DNA of 6,081 nt from Clostridiales bacterium (GTDB taxonomy: Bacteria > Bacillota > Clostridia > Saccharofermentanales > UBA5734), in the NCBI GenBank assembly GCA_007135995.1, contig SLHU01000407.1, forward strand, positions 1 to 6,081. The letters run 5' to 3'. Positions within the stretch are counted from its first letter, which is position 1; every line of letters starts with the position of its first letter. This document shows, in pieces, positions 1-5,626 of this stretch. The notes under the pieces are model-generated. The model was not told the origin of the DNA and ran no database searches. It worked only from the letters and a program-made list of their open reading frames with translations. The position numbers were made by a program, and so were the translations under genes.

Positions 1-747
1 AAACGTACAAAGTGTTGTATTGATTGACCGCGCAAGTGACTGGTTAATCGACAGATCCACCAGATCCTGAAGGGTCATCTTTCCTTTATATACCTGTCTG
101 TTTTCACGAATGCGGTCGTAAATGACAATGGTGTCGTACACGGAATAACCAAGGATGGTCAGTACAACTGCAATCAAGGATTCATTAAAGGGCTGTCTTA
201 GAATCACAAACATGAAAAAGACGATTGCCACATCGTGAAAGAGCGCGACCAGCGCCATCACACCGGCTGATGGACCTGACATGGACCTGAAACGGAACCA
301 GACATACGTGACGATCAGGACCAGTGCGATCAGAACAGCCCATAGCGAATCAATCAGCATTTCACGGCCTATAAAAGGATCAACCAGGTTTGCTGACTGA
401 AGCTGCAAGTTATTCTCAGGGAAAGCTTCATTCAAAGCCAGATCAATCGCTTCAAGATCTTCAGGTGACAAGGCGGTGTTGCCGGCGACACTGGCAACCA
501 GATTCGTCGTTTCATCACCCAGCTGTCTTGTTTCCTGTCCTGTGACACTGATGCCGATTGTATTTGAAATAACTGACTCCGCCTCTGTCAGATCCAGCTC
601 ACCTTCAAAGGAATAGTTAACCAGGCTGCCGCCTCTGAACTGAATGTCGAGCTCGATGCCAAAGAAAACCGCGACAAGAATACCAATCACTATCAAGGCG
701 ATGGAAAAGCTAAAAAATATTTTTCGGTGCTGATAAAAACTAAACAT
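1..747 (-). CDS. secF: Protein translocase subunit SecF (3' end cut off by window)
   Basis: SecF partners SecD in the membrane complex that uses the proton gradient to help pull preproteins out of the SecYEG channel. Translating from the ATG at 747 gives 249 residues with no stop before the window edge. Visible features are a first membrane helix at about residues 11-30, the family motif LDIQFRGG at 33-40, an extracytoplasmic domain at about 41-130, helices at about 134-152, 158-184 and 189-210, and the signature GYSVYDTIVIYDRIREN at 200-216, whose Asp205 matches the conserved membrane-embedded aspartate of SecF. A further family block, SINQSLARSINTTL, lies near the cut end. SecF proteins are usually about 290-310 residues, so roughly 50 residues are missing. 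The start is supported by the Shine-Dalgarno AAGGTGG (754-760), 6 nt upstream and inside the end of secD. The start overlaps the secD stop by 8 nt, which implies translational coupling. The identification is secure. Confidence 0.96.
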   Translation of the reverse strand, partial: MFSFYQHRKIFFSFSIALIVIGILVAVFFGIELDIQFRGGSLVNYSFEGELDLTEAESVISNTIGISVTGQETRQLGDETTNLVASVAGNTALSPEDLEAIDLALNEAFPENNLQLQSANLVDPFIGREMLIDSLWAVLIALVLIVTYVWFRFRSMSGPSAGVMALVALFHDVAIVFFMFVILRQPFNESLIAVVLTILGYSVYDTIVIYDRIRENRQVYKGKMTLQDLVDLSINQSLARSINTTLCTF

Positions 748-2056
748 TTTCCGCCACCTTCCTTTTTCCGTAGAGCCATGTTTTCTGCAAAGCTTTAAAC
801 TGGCTGAGCGAGCCGATCATCAGACGCGAAGCGATCACGCCGGTCAGACAATTCAGGAGGACGCCGACAAACAGCGAATATCCAAATGACAGCATCGTAC
901 CTGATCCAAAGACCATCAGAATCGTCGCGGCAATCGCAACCGTCACATTACCGTCAATAACAGCAGAAAAAGCGCGGTTAAAACCATTGCTCAACGATGT
1001 CTGCAATGTGTAGCCATTATTCAGTTCTTCCTTGATGCGTTCAGAAATAATGATATTCGCGTCAACACCCATGCCAATTGAAAGGATGATACCAGCGATA
1101 CCCTGCAGCGTGAGTGTTTGCTGCGGAATAGCAATCGCCAGCAGAATACCAACAGCCTGACCGGTTATCGCGATGCTTGCAATCAGGCCTGGCAGACGGT
1201 ATATCAAAATCATGAAAAGACAGATCAGCAGAAATGCAATTAAGCCTGCCAGCATCATGACATCCAGCGCGCCCTGACCCATAGTCGGGCTGATCGAGCT
1301 GCTGCTGATTGCCTGCAGCGCAAATGGCAGCGCACCAGCGTTTATTTTTTCAGCTAGATCAATGGCTTCTTCTGTTGAACCAATATTTTCGATACTCGCT
1401 GATCCGCCCGTAATTTGTGATCTGACAACTGGTGCTGAGATCATTGTGTCGTCCATCATGATGCTGATTGGCTGACCGATCAGCCGCCCTGTCGCTTCAG
1501 CAAACTTCACAGCGCCTTCACTGGTCAGGTTAAGTGACACAACAGGCTGATTCGTATTTGGATCAAATCCGGCACGGCTTTCTGCTACATCCTGGCCGTC
1601 CAGAACAACTTCTCCGTCCGGATCGCGGAACGTCAGTCTTGCCATCTCACCCAGCTCAATGAGTGCGGCCTCCGGGTTAAAATCTTCTTCATCGGACCGC
1701 CAGGGGAATCGTACAATAATGCGTCCGTTGCCCTTGTCAACCGTTATCTCACGGTCAAAAATCTGAAGGTTATCCATCCGCAGCTCTATCACGCTGCGTG
1801 CAGAATCCATATCGCTGCTGCTTGGTACACCTTCGTAATCACGAGGAGCAAAAACAGCCTCCACACCTCCACGAATATCAATCCCAAAGCGGATCTCACG
1901 GACACTATAGAGATTAACAGGATCCGACTGTCCCGGTAAGGGGACTGTCATGCCGAACAGGCTCAGCAGTATACCTGCGATAATAATGCCCACCACAATA
2001 AAGAAGGTTCTTGGCCTGGCCTTGATACCGGCTCTGGAAAAAGATCGTTTAGCCAT
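740..2056 (-). CDS. secD: Protein translocase subunit SecD
   Basis: SecD is the larger subunit of the SecDF accessory complex; its extracytoplasmic domain binds emerging preprotein and couples proton flow to translocation. The 438-residue product has TM1 at about 17-38, the motif FGIDIRGG at 57-64, an extracytoplasmic P1 domain to about 250 including ISAPVVRSQITGG (206-218), the conserved block SISPTMGQGAL (254-264), then five helices at about 263-286, 288-310, 315-337, 365-386 and 389-415. GMGVDANIIISERIKEEL (328-345) carries Asp332, equivalent to the intramembrane proton-path aspartate of characterised SecDF. GFNRAFSAVIDGNVT (358-372) is another family signature. It is shorter than the 615-residue E. 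coli SecD because the P1 region is compact, as is common in Gram-positive relatives. The nearest Shine-Dalgarno, AAAGGA, lies about 14 nt before the ATG, which is long, but there is no in-frame start closer to it. It is the first gene of a secD-secF unit; no yajC is adjacent. Confidence 0.97.
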   Translation of the reverse strand: MAKRSFSRAGIKARPRTFFIVVGIIIAGILLSLFGMTVPLPGQSDPVNLYSVREIRFGIDIRGGVEAVFAPRDYEGVPSSSDMDSARSVIELRMDNLQIFDREITVDKGNGRIIVRFPWRSDEEDFNPEAALIELGEMARLTFRDPDGEVVLDGQDVAESRAGFDPNTNQPVVSLNLTSEGAVKFAEATGRLIGQPISIMMDDTMISAPVVRSQITGGSASIENIGSTEEAIDLAEKINAGALPFALQAISSSSISPTMGQGALDVMMLAGLIAFLLICLFMILIYRLPGLIASIAITGQAVGILLAIAIPQQTLTLQGIAGIILSIGMGVDANIIISERIKEELNNGYTLQTSLSNGFNRAFSAVIDGNVTVAIAATILMVFGSGTMLSFGYSLFVGVLLNCLTGVIASRLMIGSLSQFKALQKTWLYGKRKVAENV

Positions 2057-2090
2057 ACTTCTTGCGCACGTCCTTTCTAATCAATCACCC

Positions 2091-2131
2091 GTATCTGCAA
2101 ACCTGATTCAATACGATCAGACGCCAGATAC
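2091..2131 (-). promoter_or_regulatory. Predicted two-tier stem-loop in the secD 5' leader
   Basis: In the minus-strand RNA, a perfect 7-bp outer stem GUAUCUG/CAGAUAC (2125-2131 with 2091-2097) encloses an inner 5-bp stem CUGAU/AUCAG (2116-2120 with 2103-2107) with an 8-nt loop. The two stems are separated by an internal loop of 4 and 5 nt that could add G-U pairs. Given the promoter at 2144-2172, the fold would begin about 7 nt after the transcription start and end about 34 nt before the secD ATG. I do not recognise it as a known riboswitch. It could be a regulatory element, a 5' stabilising hairpin, or coincidence. Confidence 0.45.
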
Positions 2132-2143
2132 AGACAAATATAC

Positions 2144-2172
2144 ATTATATGCAAATCCTCTTATTTCCTCAA
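2144..2172 (-). promoter_or_regulatory. Housekeeping (SigA-type) promoter for secD-secF
   Basis: A perfect -10 TATAAT (2144-2149) is preceded by an exact 17-nt spacer and a -35 of TTGAGG (2167-2172), which matches TTGACA at four of six positions. The -35 overlaps the malQ stop codon (2169-2171). The predicted transcription start is near 2137, giving a secD leader of about 80 nt. This arrangement suggests secDF is transcribed independently of malQ, although read-through from malQ is possible because no strong terminator separates them. Confidence 0.75.
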
Positions 2173-2176
2173 GAGG
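2157..2176 (-). other. Small inverted repeat over the malQ stop codon
   Basis: In the minus strand, CCTCTT (2171-2176) and AAGAGG (2157-2162) are perfectly complementary around an 8-nt loop. The element spans the malQ stop codon and covers the -35 and part of the spacer of the secD promoter. The 6-bp stem is followed only by ATTT and not by a proper T-tract, so it is at best a weak terminator for malQ. Confidence 0.3.
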
Positions 2177-3752
2177 TCTTAGCAACTTTGTCATTTAAAT
2201 TTCGCAATTGTTTGTTTTTCGTTTCAGGCAGACGCTGGTAAACCTGATTGATCATTGACAGCCAGTCTGTGTCCAGCTGCATCAGTGCGTCAGTGGTTAC
2301 TCTGAATCGCCATTGTCCTGTTGCCAGACCCGGCCTGTTCATCCGCGTATCGCTGCCATAGCCCAGAAGATCCTGGAGCGGTACAATCACCAGCTGCGCC
2401 GAAGATGCCCACAGGCAGCGAATCAGATGCCTGATCGCCGGTGCAGAAGTGCCCCCTCTGCCCCAGTCAAAGCTGCTGTCATCAATACCGGCAAATCTTA
2501 AAGCCAGTTCCCGGTCACCGGCTGAACTCTCCCAGAGCCAGCCAAGTAATGTGTTATTGTCATGTGTGCCTGTATAAGCAACACAGTTAAGCGGATAATA
2601 GCAGGGCATATGGGTGTTGCCCACTACCTGATCAAATCCAAACTGCATGACGCGCATCCCGGGCAGTTGTGTTCTTGCTAAAAAATCCCGCACACGGTCA
2701 TCTATTTCACCAAGATCCTCAGCGATAATCGCAGCATCAGGGAAAGCGCCGAACACAATGTCAAACAGTTTATCAGCAGGCCCTGCTTCCCATTTGCCTT
2801 CTTTTGCGCTTTTAGCCGATGCAGGCACTGCCCAGTAATCAACAAATCCCCTGAAATGGTCCAGGCGAACACTGTCATAATGGTGAAAAGCGTTATCCAG
2901 CCTGTTGAGCCACCAGTTAAACCCGGTGCGTTCATGTGCCGGCCAGTCATAAAGCGGATTACCCCACAGCTGGCCATCCTCAGAAAAATAATCAGGCGGC
3001 ACGCCTGCGACAGCTTCAGGCATCAGTTTTTCATTTAACTGGAACAGATCATGATGAGCCCAGATATCGGCGCTGTCATGCGCAACGTAAATCGGCATAT
3101 CACCGACGATCGATACCCCGGTCTGGTTGATTTCTTTTTTGACCCGCTGCCACTGACTGTCAAAGTAAAACTGTTCAAACAGATAAAAATCAACCTCATC
3201 CGGCCATTTTTGATAAAATTGCCCAATCGCAAGATGATCATGCTGTTTCATTTTATCATCTGGCCATTGCCACCAGGGAAGATTCTGAAAATGACGTCTG
3301 ATCGCCATAAACAAAGCATAATCAGGAAGCCAGCAGGCTTGACTTTCTTCTTCTGCCCAGCTGAGCGTTTCTTCTTTCTGCTTTTTTGACAGGCGGCTGA
3401 AGGCTTTTCGCAGGAGCTGCTCGTTGATCTGACTGAAAGCAGCAAAATAGCTGGCATGCGGATCATTACGCAAGCTGATCATCTGCAGTTCATCTTGCGA
3501 AAGCAGATCAAGCGCAGCAAACTCACGCAGATCGATCAGATGAGGGTTGCCGGCAAAAGCCGAAAAACATTGATAGGGCGAGTCGCCTGCTGCAGGCGGG
3601 CCGAAAGGCAGCACCTGCCAGTATGAAAAACCACAGCGCTTTGCCTGACGGGCGAAGTCAACAGCTTCACTGCCAATTCGGCCGCAGCCCAGCGGACCCG
3701 GCAGCGATGTCAGGTGCAGCAGGACACCTGATGACCGTTTCATATTTTTCAT
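2169..3752 (-). CDS. malQ: 4-alpha-glucanotransferase (amylomaltase, GH77)
   Basis: MalQ is a cytosolic disproportionating enzyme that transfers maltosyl or longer glucan segments between alpha-1,4-glucans, releasing glucose during maltodextrin or glycogen use. The 527-residue product is full length (family members are about 500). GH77 landmarks appear in order: SSGVLLHLTSLPGPLGCG (7-24), WQVLPFGPP with DSPYQ (45-61), GDMPIYVAHDSADIWAH (217-233), GNPLYDW (264-270), DSVRLDHFRGF (293-303), IIAEDLG (342-348), GTHDNNT (395-401) and PLQDLLGYGSDTRMNRPG (458-475). By homology the catalytic residues are Asp298 (nucleophile), Glu345 (acid/base) and Asp398 (stabiliser), all present. The ATG at 3752 is preferred because GAGGGGGAG (3758-3766) ends 5 nt before it; the in-frame ATG at 3743 would be about 14 nt away. 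No other maltose or glycogen gene is adjacent, so its regulation must be read from its own upstream repeats. Confidence 0.97.
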   Translation of the reverse strand: MKNMKRSSGVLLHLTSLPGPLGCGRIGSEAVDFARQAKRCGFSYWQVLPFGPPAAGDSPYQCFSAFAGNPHLIDLREFAALDLLSQDELQMISLRNDPHASYFAAFSQINEQLLRKAFSRLSKKQKEETLSWAEEESQACWLPDYALFMAIRRHFQNLPWWQWPDDKMKQHDHLAIGQFYQKWPDEVDFYLFEQFYFDSQWQRVKKEINQTGVSIVGDMPIYVAHDSADIWAHHDLFQLNEKLMPEAVAGVPPDYFSEDGQLWGNPLYDWPAHERTGFNWWLNRLDNAFHHYDSVRLDHFRGFVDYWAVPASAKSAKEGKWEAGPADKLFDIVFGAFPDAAIIAEDLGEIDDRVRDFLARTQLPGMRVMQFGFDQVVGNTHMPCYYPLNCVAYTGTHDNNTLLGWLWESSAGDRELALRFAGIDDSSFDWGRGGTSAPAIRHLIRCLWASSAQLVIVPLQDLLGYGSDTRMNRPGLATGQWRFRVTTDALMQLDTDWLSMINQVYQRLPETKNKQLRNLNDKVAKTS

Positions 3753-3769
3753 ATAGTCTCCCCCTCATG

Positions 3770-3790
3770 CATACATATCGTGTACCTTAA
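3770..3790 (-). repeat. 21-bp imperfect direct repeat, copy nearest malQ
   Basis: This 21-bp unit matches the unit at 3793-3813 at 18 of 21 positions, and the two copies are offset by 23 bp, about two helical turns. On the coding strand both read TTAAGG, a variable stretch, CGATAT, then TATG. The copy ends just upstream of the malQ ribosome binding site (3758-3766). The pair resembles tandem operator sites, but no regulator can be named. Confidence 0.5.
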
Positions 3791-3813
3791 GGCATATATA
3801 TCGTATGCCTTAA
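3787..3813 (-). repeat. Perfect 10-bp-arm inverted repeat upstream of malQ, containing the second direct-repeat copy
   Basis: TTAAGGCATA (3787-3796) and TATGCCTTAA (3804-3813) are exact reverse complements around a 7-nt spacer, forming a 27-bp dyad centred 48 bp upstream of the malQ start. The dyad includes the second copy (3793-3813) of the 21-bp direct repeat. It is not followed by a T-tract in either direction, so it is not a standard terminator. It is either a protein-binding dyad or, if transcribed, an RNA hairpin close to the ribosome binding site. Confidence 0.55.
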
Positions 3814-3820
3814 ACGAGCA

Positions 3821-3861
3821 TGTGCATCGGAACCATCTGACGTGTGCATGAAACCAGCTGA
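3821..3861. repeat. Second pair of imperfect direct repeats in the malQ upstream region
   Basis: On the plus strand, 3821-3840 and 3843-3861 both read TGTGCAT, then a short G/A run, AACCA, one variable base, and CTGA, with one single-base gap. The offset is 22 bp, close to the 23-bp offset of the neighbouring repeat pair. The region 3814-3890 otherwise contains no gene I can support. Confidence 0.35.
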
Positions 3862-3890
3862 TCATGCTTTCATAGTCCAGTCTTAACAGT

Positions 3891-3919
3891 CTTATAAGCC
3901 TTAACCGGGCCGGCTGAAA
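3891..3919 (-). promoter_or_regulatory. Weak candidate promoter for malQ
   Basis: TATAAG (3891-3896) is a five-of-six match to a -10 box. At a 17-nt spacing lies TTTCAG (3914-3919), a poor -35 with only two consensus positions. If used, transcription would start near 3884 and all the upstream repeats would be inside a leader of about 130 nt. No better promoter is visible upstream of malQ, which could mean an activator or an alternative sigma factor is needed. Confidence 0.2.
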
Positions 3920-3954
3920 CTGCACACACCCTGATCCATCATGGTCTCTTTACA

Positions 3955-4006
3955 AAATCAAAAACCGCTGCCAAATTGCCATTAAACAAATCGGCAGCAG
4001 TTTTTT
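3955..4006 (-). terminator. Intrinsic terminator of the NlpC/P60 gene
   Basis: The arms 3993-4001 and 3964-3972 pair over nine positions around a 20-nt loop and are extended by flanking A-T pairs. In the minus-strand transcript the only irregular pair is G-U, and the stem is followed by UUUUUGAUUUU. In the plus-strand transcript the same pair is a C-A mismatch. The stem starts about 70 nt after the stop codon at 4074. Direction and position fit termination of the hydrolase transcript before malQ. Confidence 0.75.
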
Positions 4007-4073
4007 CCATACTGTATGATTAAACATCACAGGTGCTGATCTTGTTGTTTTCGCTATTTAGATGCTTAATAAC

Positions 4074-5393
4074 TTACCCTGAGATTCTCCTGACAGATAT
4101 AAGTTTCGCACCCCAGCGAAGGATCGTGTTGACATCCTGTACAACTATTTGCCTTCTTGAGGTTGACGCATGGATCATTTTGCCGTTGCCAATATAAATG
4201 CCAACATGACTGATGACCGTCCTGCCGTCACTGCTTCTCCTTGCATCCATCGCAAGAATATCGCCCGGCTGGGCATTTGAATAGGACACCCCTACACCCA
4301 CATTTCCGTATGCATAACTCGATCGCGGCAAGGTTATGCCCACCTGGCGGTATACCCAGCTGGTGAAGCCCGAACAATCCATGCCGCTCATGCTGGATCC
4401 GGCATATACATAGCGGACACCGAGCGCGCTGTAGGCATAGTCAACAACTTTGCTGCCCGAAGCATTTCGCGGGGCATTGGCAGTGGTCGTACTAGCACTG
4501 GCAGCGGTTGTACTGGCAGAAGGTGAACTCTGAACAACCACAGGTCCCTGCGATGTCAGATACTTTGTAGCAACGTAACCCGTCTTGCCGTCAGCTGTTT
4601 TAACTTTTGACCATTCATGGCCGATACCGGTACGGGTCAGCTTCTGCAGCTGATTAAGCTTAGTCACAACTTCACTGCTGGTGGATGGCTCTGCGCGCAG
4701 ATTCAGCTGACTGGCGTCAACGTAGCGCGTTTCTTCCACAGGCCTGAAGACCATGCTCTTGCTCGTATAATCAGACGCGATGAATCCAATAAGATCCCCA
4801 TGCTGAACACGAACCCAGCCTTTGCCAACGGCAAGGCATTTTACTTTCTCCGCCATTTGGATCTGCCCGAGCACCTCGGAGTCCGTGTGCGGCTGTGAAC
4901 GCAGATTAAGCATACTGGCTGAAATATAAAGCGCGTAGTCCGCGTCTTCCCATTCATAGGGTTCGTCATTTACAGTTTCCAGGTCTTTCAGATTGACTTC
5001 ATAACTGAATGCAGCTTCTGCCTCCAGTGCTATCAATGCAAGTGTCTCTTCGTCAAGCGGCTCTGGCGCTGCCTGTGGTTCTCTGTTGGCAGCAGCATCT
5101 TCTGTTTCCTGAGTTGTTGTTTCAGCTGATTCACCTCTCTGACGATGAATCAAATCAGACTCAATCATCATTCTTTCAGCTGGCTCCAGCAAGAAACTTG
5201 ACTTGGAACGCTTAGCTGATTCAGTCTGTTTTATTTCATCCGTCCCGATTGGATCTGTTTGATCTGCCGTGGTCAATACCTGTCCCAGGCCAAGAGGCTG
5301 TGCAACCATTGGTATCGACAGTATAAACGACATCATTGTTATCATAACCAGATGACGCATCTGGCGGGGGTTCAAATTAAATTTCGGCCGCAT
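4074..5393 (-). CDS. Secreted SH3-domain NlpC/P60 cell-wall peptidase
   Basis: This is a predicted exported peptidoglycan hydrolase of the NlpC/P60 cysteine peptidase family, which typically cleaves D-gamma-glutamyl-diamino acid bonds in stem peptides. The ATG at 5393 gives 439 residues. A longer in-frame ATG exists at 5492, but it coincides with the -10 of the promoter and so would not be transcribed, and GGGAGGG (5397-5403) sits just before 5393. Layout: a signal peptide at 1-31 with hydrophobic core LVMITMMSFILSI and likely cleavage after MVA; an acidic, low-complexity linker at about 45-150; SH3-like domains at about 155-211 and 223-281, each with a LNLR motif; a Ser/Thr/Ala-rich linker at about 283-312; and the catalytic domain at 313-437. 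Catalytic residues are Cys340 in MDCSGF, His396 in SHVGIY and probably His408 in MIHAS. No lipobox or LPXTG motif is seen; the SH3 domains probably tether it to the wall. It is monocistronic, with its own promoter and terminator. Confidence 0.93.
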   Translation of the reverse strand: MRPKFNLNPRQMRHLVMITMMSFILSIPMVAQPLGLGQVLTTADQTDPIGTDEIKQTESAKRSKSSFLLEPAERMMIESDLIHRQRGESAETTTQETEDAAANREPQAAPEPLDEETLALIALEAEAAFSYEVNLKDLETVNDEPYEWEDADYALYISASMLNLRSQPHTDSEVLGQIQMAEKVKCLAVGKGWVRVQHGDLIGFIASDYTSKSMVFRPVEETRYVDASQLNLRAEPSTSSEVVTKLNQLQKLTRTGIGHEWSKVKTADGKTGYVATKYLTSQGPVVVQSSPSASTTAASASTTTANAPRNASGSKVVDYAYSALGVRYVYAGSSMSGMDCSGFTSWVYRQVGITLPRSSYAYGNVGVGVSYSNAQPGDILAMDARRSSDGRTVISHVGIYIGNGKMIHASTSRRQIVVQDVNTILRWGAKLISVRRISG

Positions 5394-5451
5394 GTTCCCT
5401 CCCTTTTTTCTGAGTGTCTGCCCAGAATAATCAGCTGGACTGTTGGTGAGT

Positions 5452-5464
5452 GACCACAATGGTC
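5452..5464 (-). other. Short hairpin in the hydrolase mRNA leader
   Basis: GACCA (5460-5464 in the transcript) and TGGTC (5452-5456) form a perfect 5-bp stem with a 3-nt loop, about 60 nt upstream of the ATG at 5393. Nothing identifies it as a known regulatory RNA, and a hairpin this small is common by chance. Confidence 0.25.
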
Positions 5465-5491
5465 TAAAATTTTGAACCCAGCTCAAGAGCA

Positions 5492-5520
5492 ATTATAGCG
5501 TCTCGCCTGCTGGACGTCAA
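5492..5520 (-). promoter_or_regulatory. Strong housekeeping promoter for the NlpC/P60 gene
   Basis: TTGACG (5515-5520) and a perfect TATAAT (5492-5497) are separated by exactly 17 nt, making 11 of 12 consensus positions. Transcription should start near 5485, giving a leader of about 92 nt before the ATG at 5393. A 10-bp palindrome, GCTCAAGAGC (5481-5490), straddles the predicted start site and is a possible operator, though a site this short may be chance. Confidence 0.85.
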
Positions 5521-5612
5521 TTGACTGCACACGACCCTTCAGCAATTTGTGACAATGCCTAAATTATAAGCCTGTTTATATGTGAACCAGCTTTGAAGAT
5601 ATGTCCTGGCTG

Positions 5613-5626
5613 TAACCTGCCGGTTA
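5613..5626 (-). other. Small hairpin over the PdxA-family stop codon
   Basis: TAACC (5622-5626 in the transcript, including the TAA stop) and GGTTA (5613-5617) pair around a 4-nt loop. No T-run follows, so I do not call it an intrinsic terminator. No convincing terminator is visible between 5623 and the next promoter at 5520; the rest of that stretch holds only AT-rich sequence and no gene. Confidence 0.25.

Noticed and set aside
2050..2069. Six-codon GTG-initiated mini-ORF overlapping the secD start
   Set aside because: Its only purine-rich site is 2 nt from the GTG, which is too close for initiation, so a leader peptide cannot be supported.
1950..2198. Plus-strand open frame of 82 codons across the secD start and malQ-secD gap
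   Set aside because: It is antisense to secD and its leader, has no ribosome binding site or recognisable protein features, and the minus-strand promoter and genes explain the region better.
3051..3389. Plus-strand open frame of 112 codons inside malQ
   Set aside because: It is fully antisense to conserved malQ coding sequence and its translation has no family features; it is a shadow frame.
3859..3872. Sequence resembling a CcpA catabolite-repression site (TGAAAGCATGATCA on the minus strand)
   Set aside because: Both half-sites look plausible, but the conserved central CG is replaced and a second central position also mismatches; without other evidence this is too weak to call.
3910..3950. 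Short 13-codon minus-strand ORF upstream of malQ
   Set aside because: It has no convincing ribosome binding site, no conserved features, and no clear transcript covering it.
3955..4006. Plus-strand terminator
   Set aside because: The hairpin has T-runs on both sides, but there is no plus-strand gene to terminate and the stem has a C-A mismatch in that direction, whereas it is a G-U pair in the minus-strand transcript.
5555..5575. Second TATAAT upstream of the hydrolase promoter
   Set aside because: The hexamer at about 5564 is perfect, but no acceptable -35 box lies at 16-18 nt; the promoter at 5492-5520 is far better.
5394..5623. WalR-type direct repeats upstream of the hydrolase gene
   Set aside because: I looked for two TGTWAH-like hexamers spaced 5 nt apart; only a pair with 3-nt spacing and a poor first half (near 5602-5617) was found.
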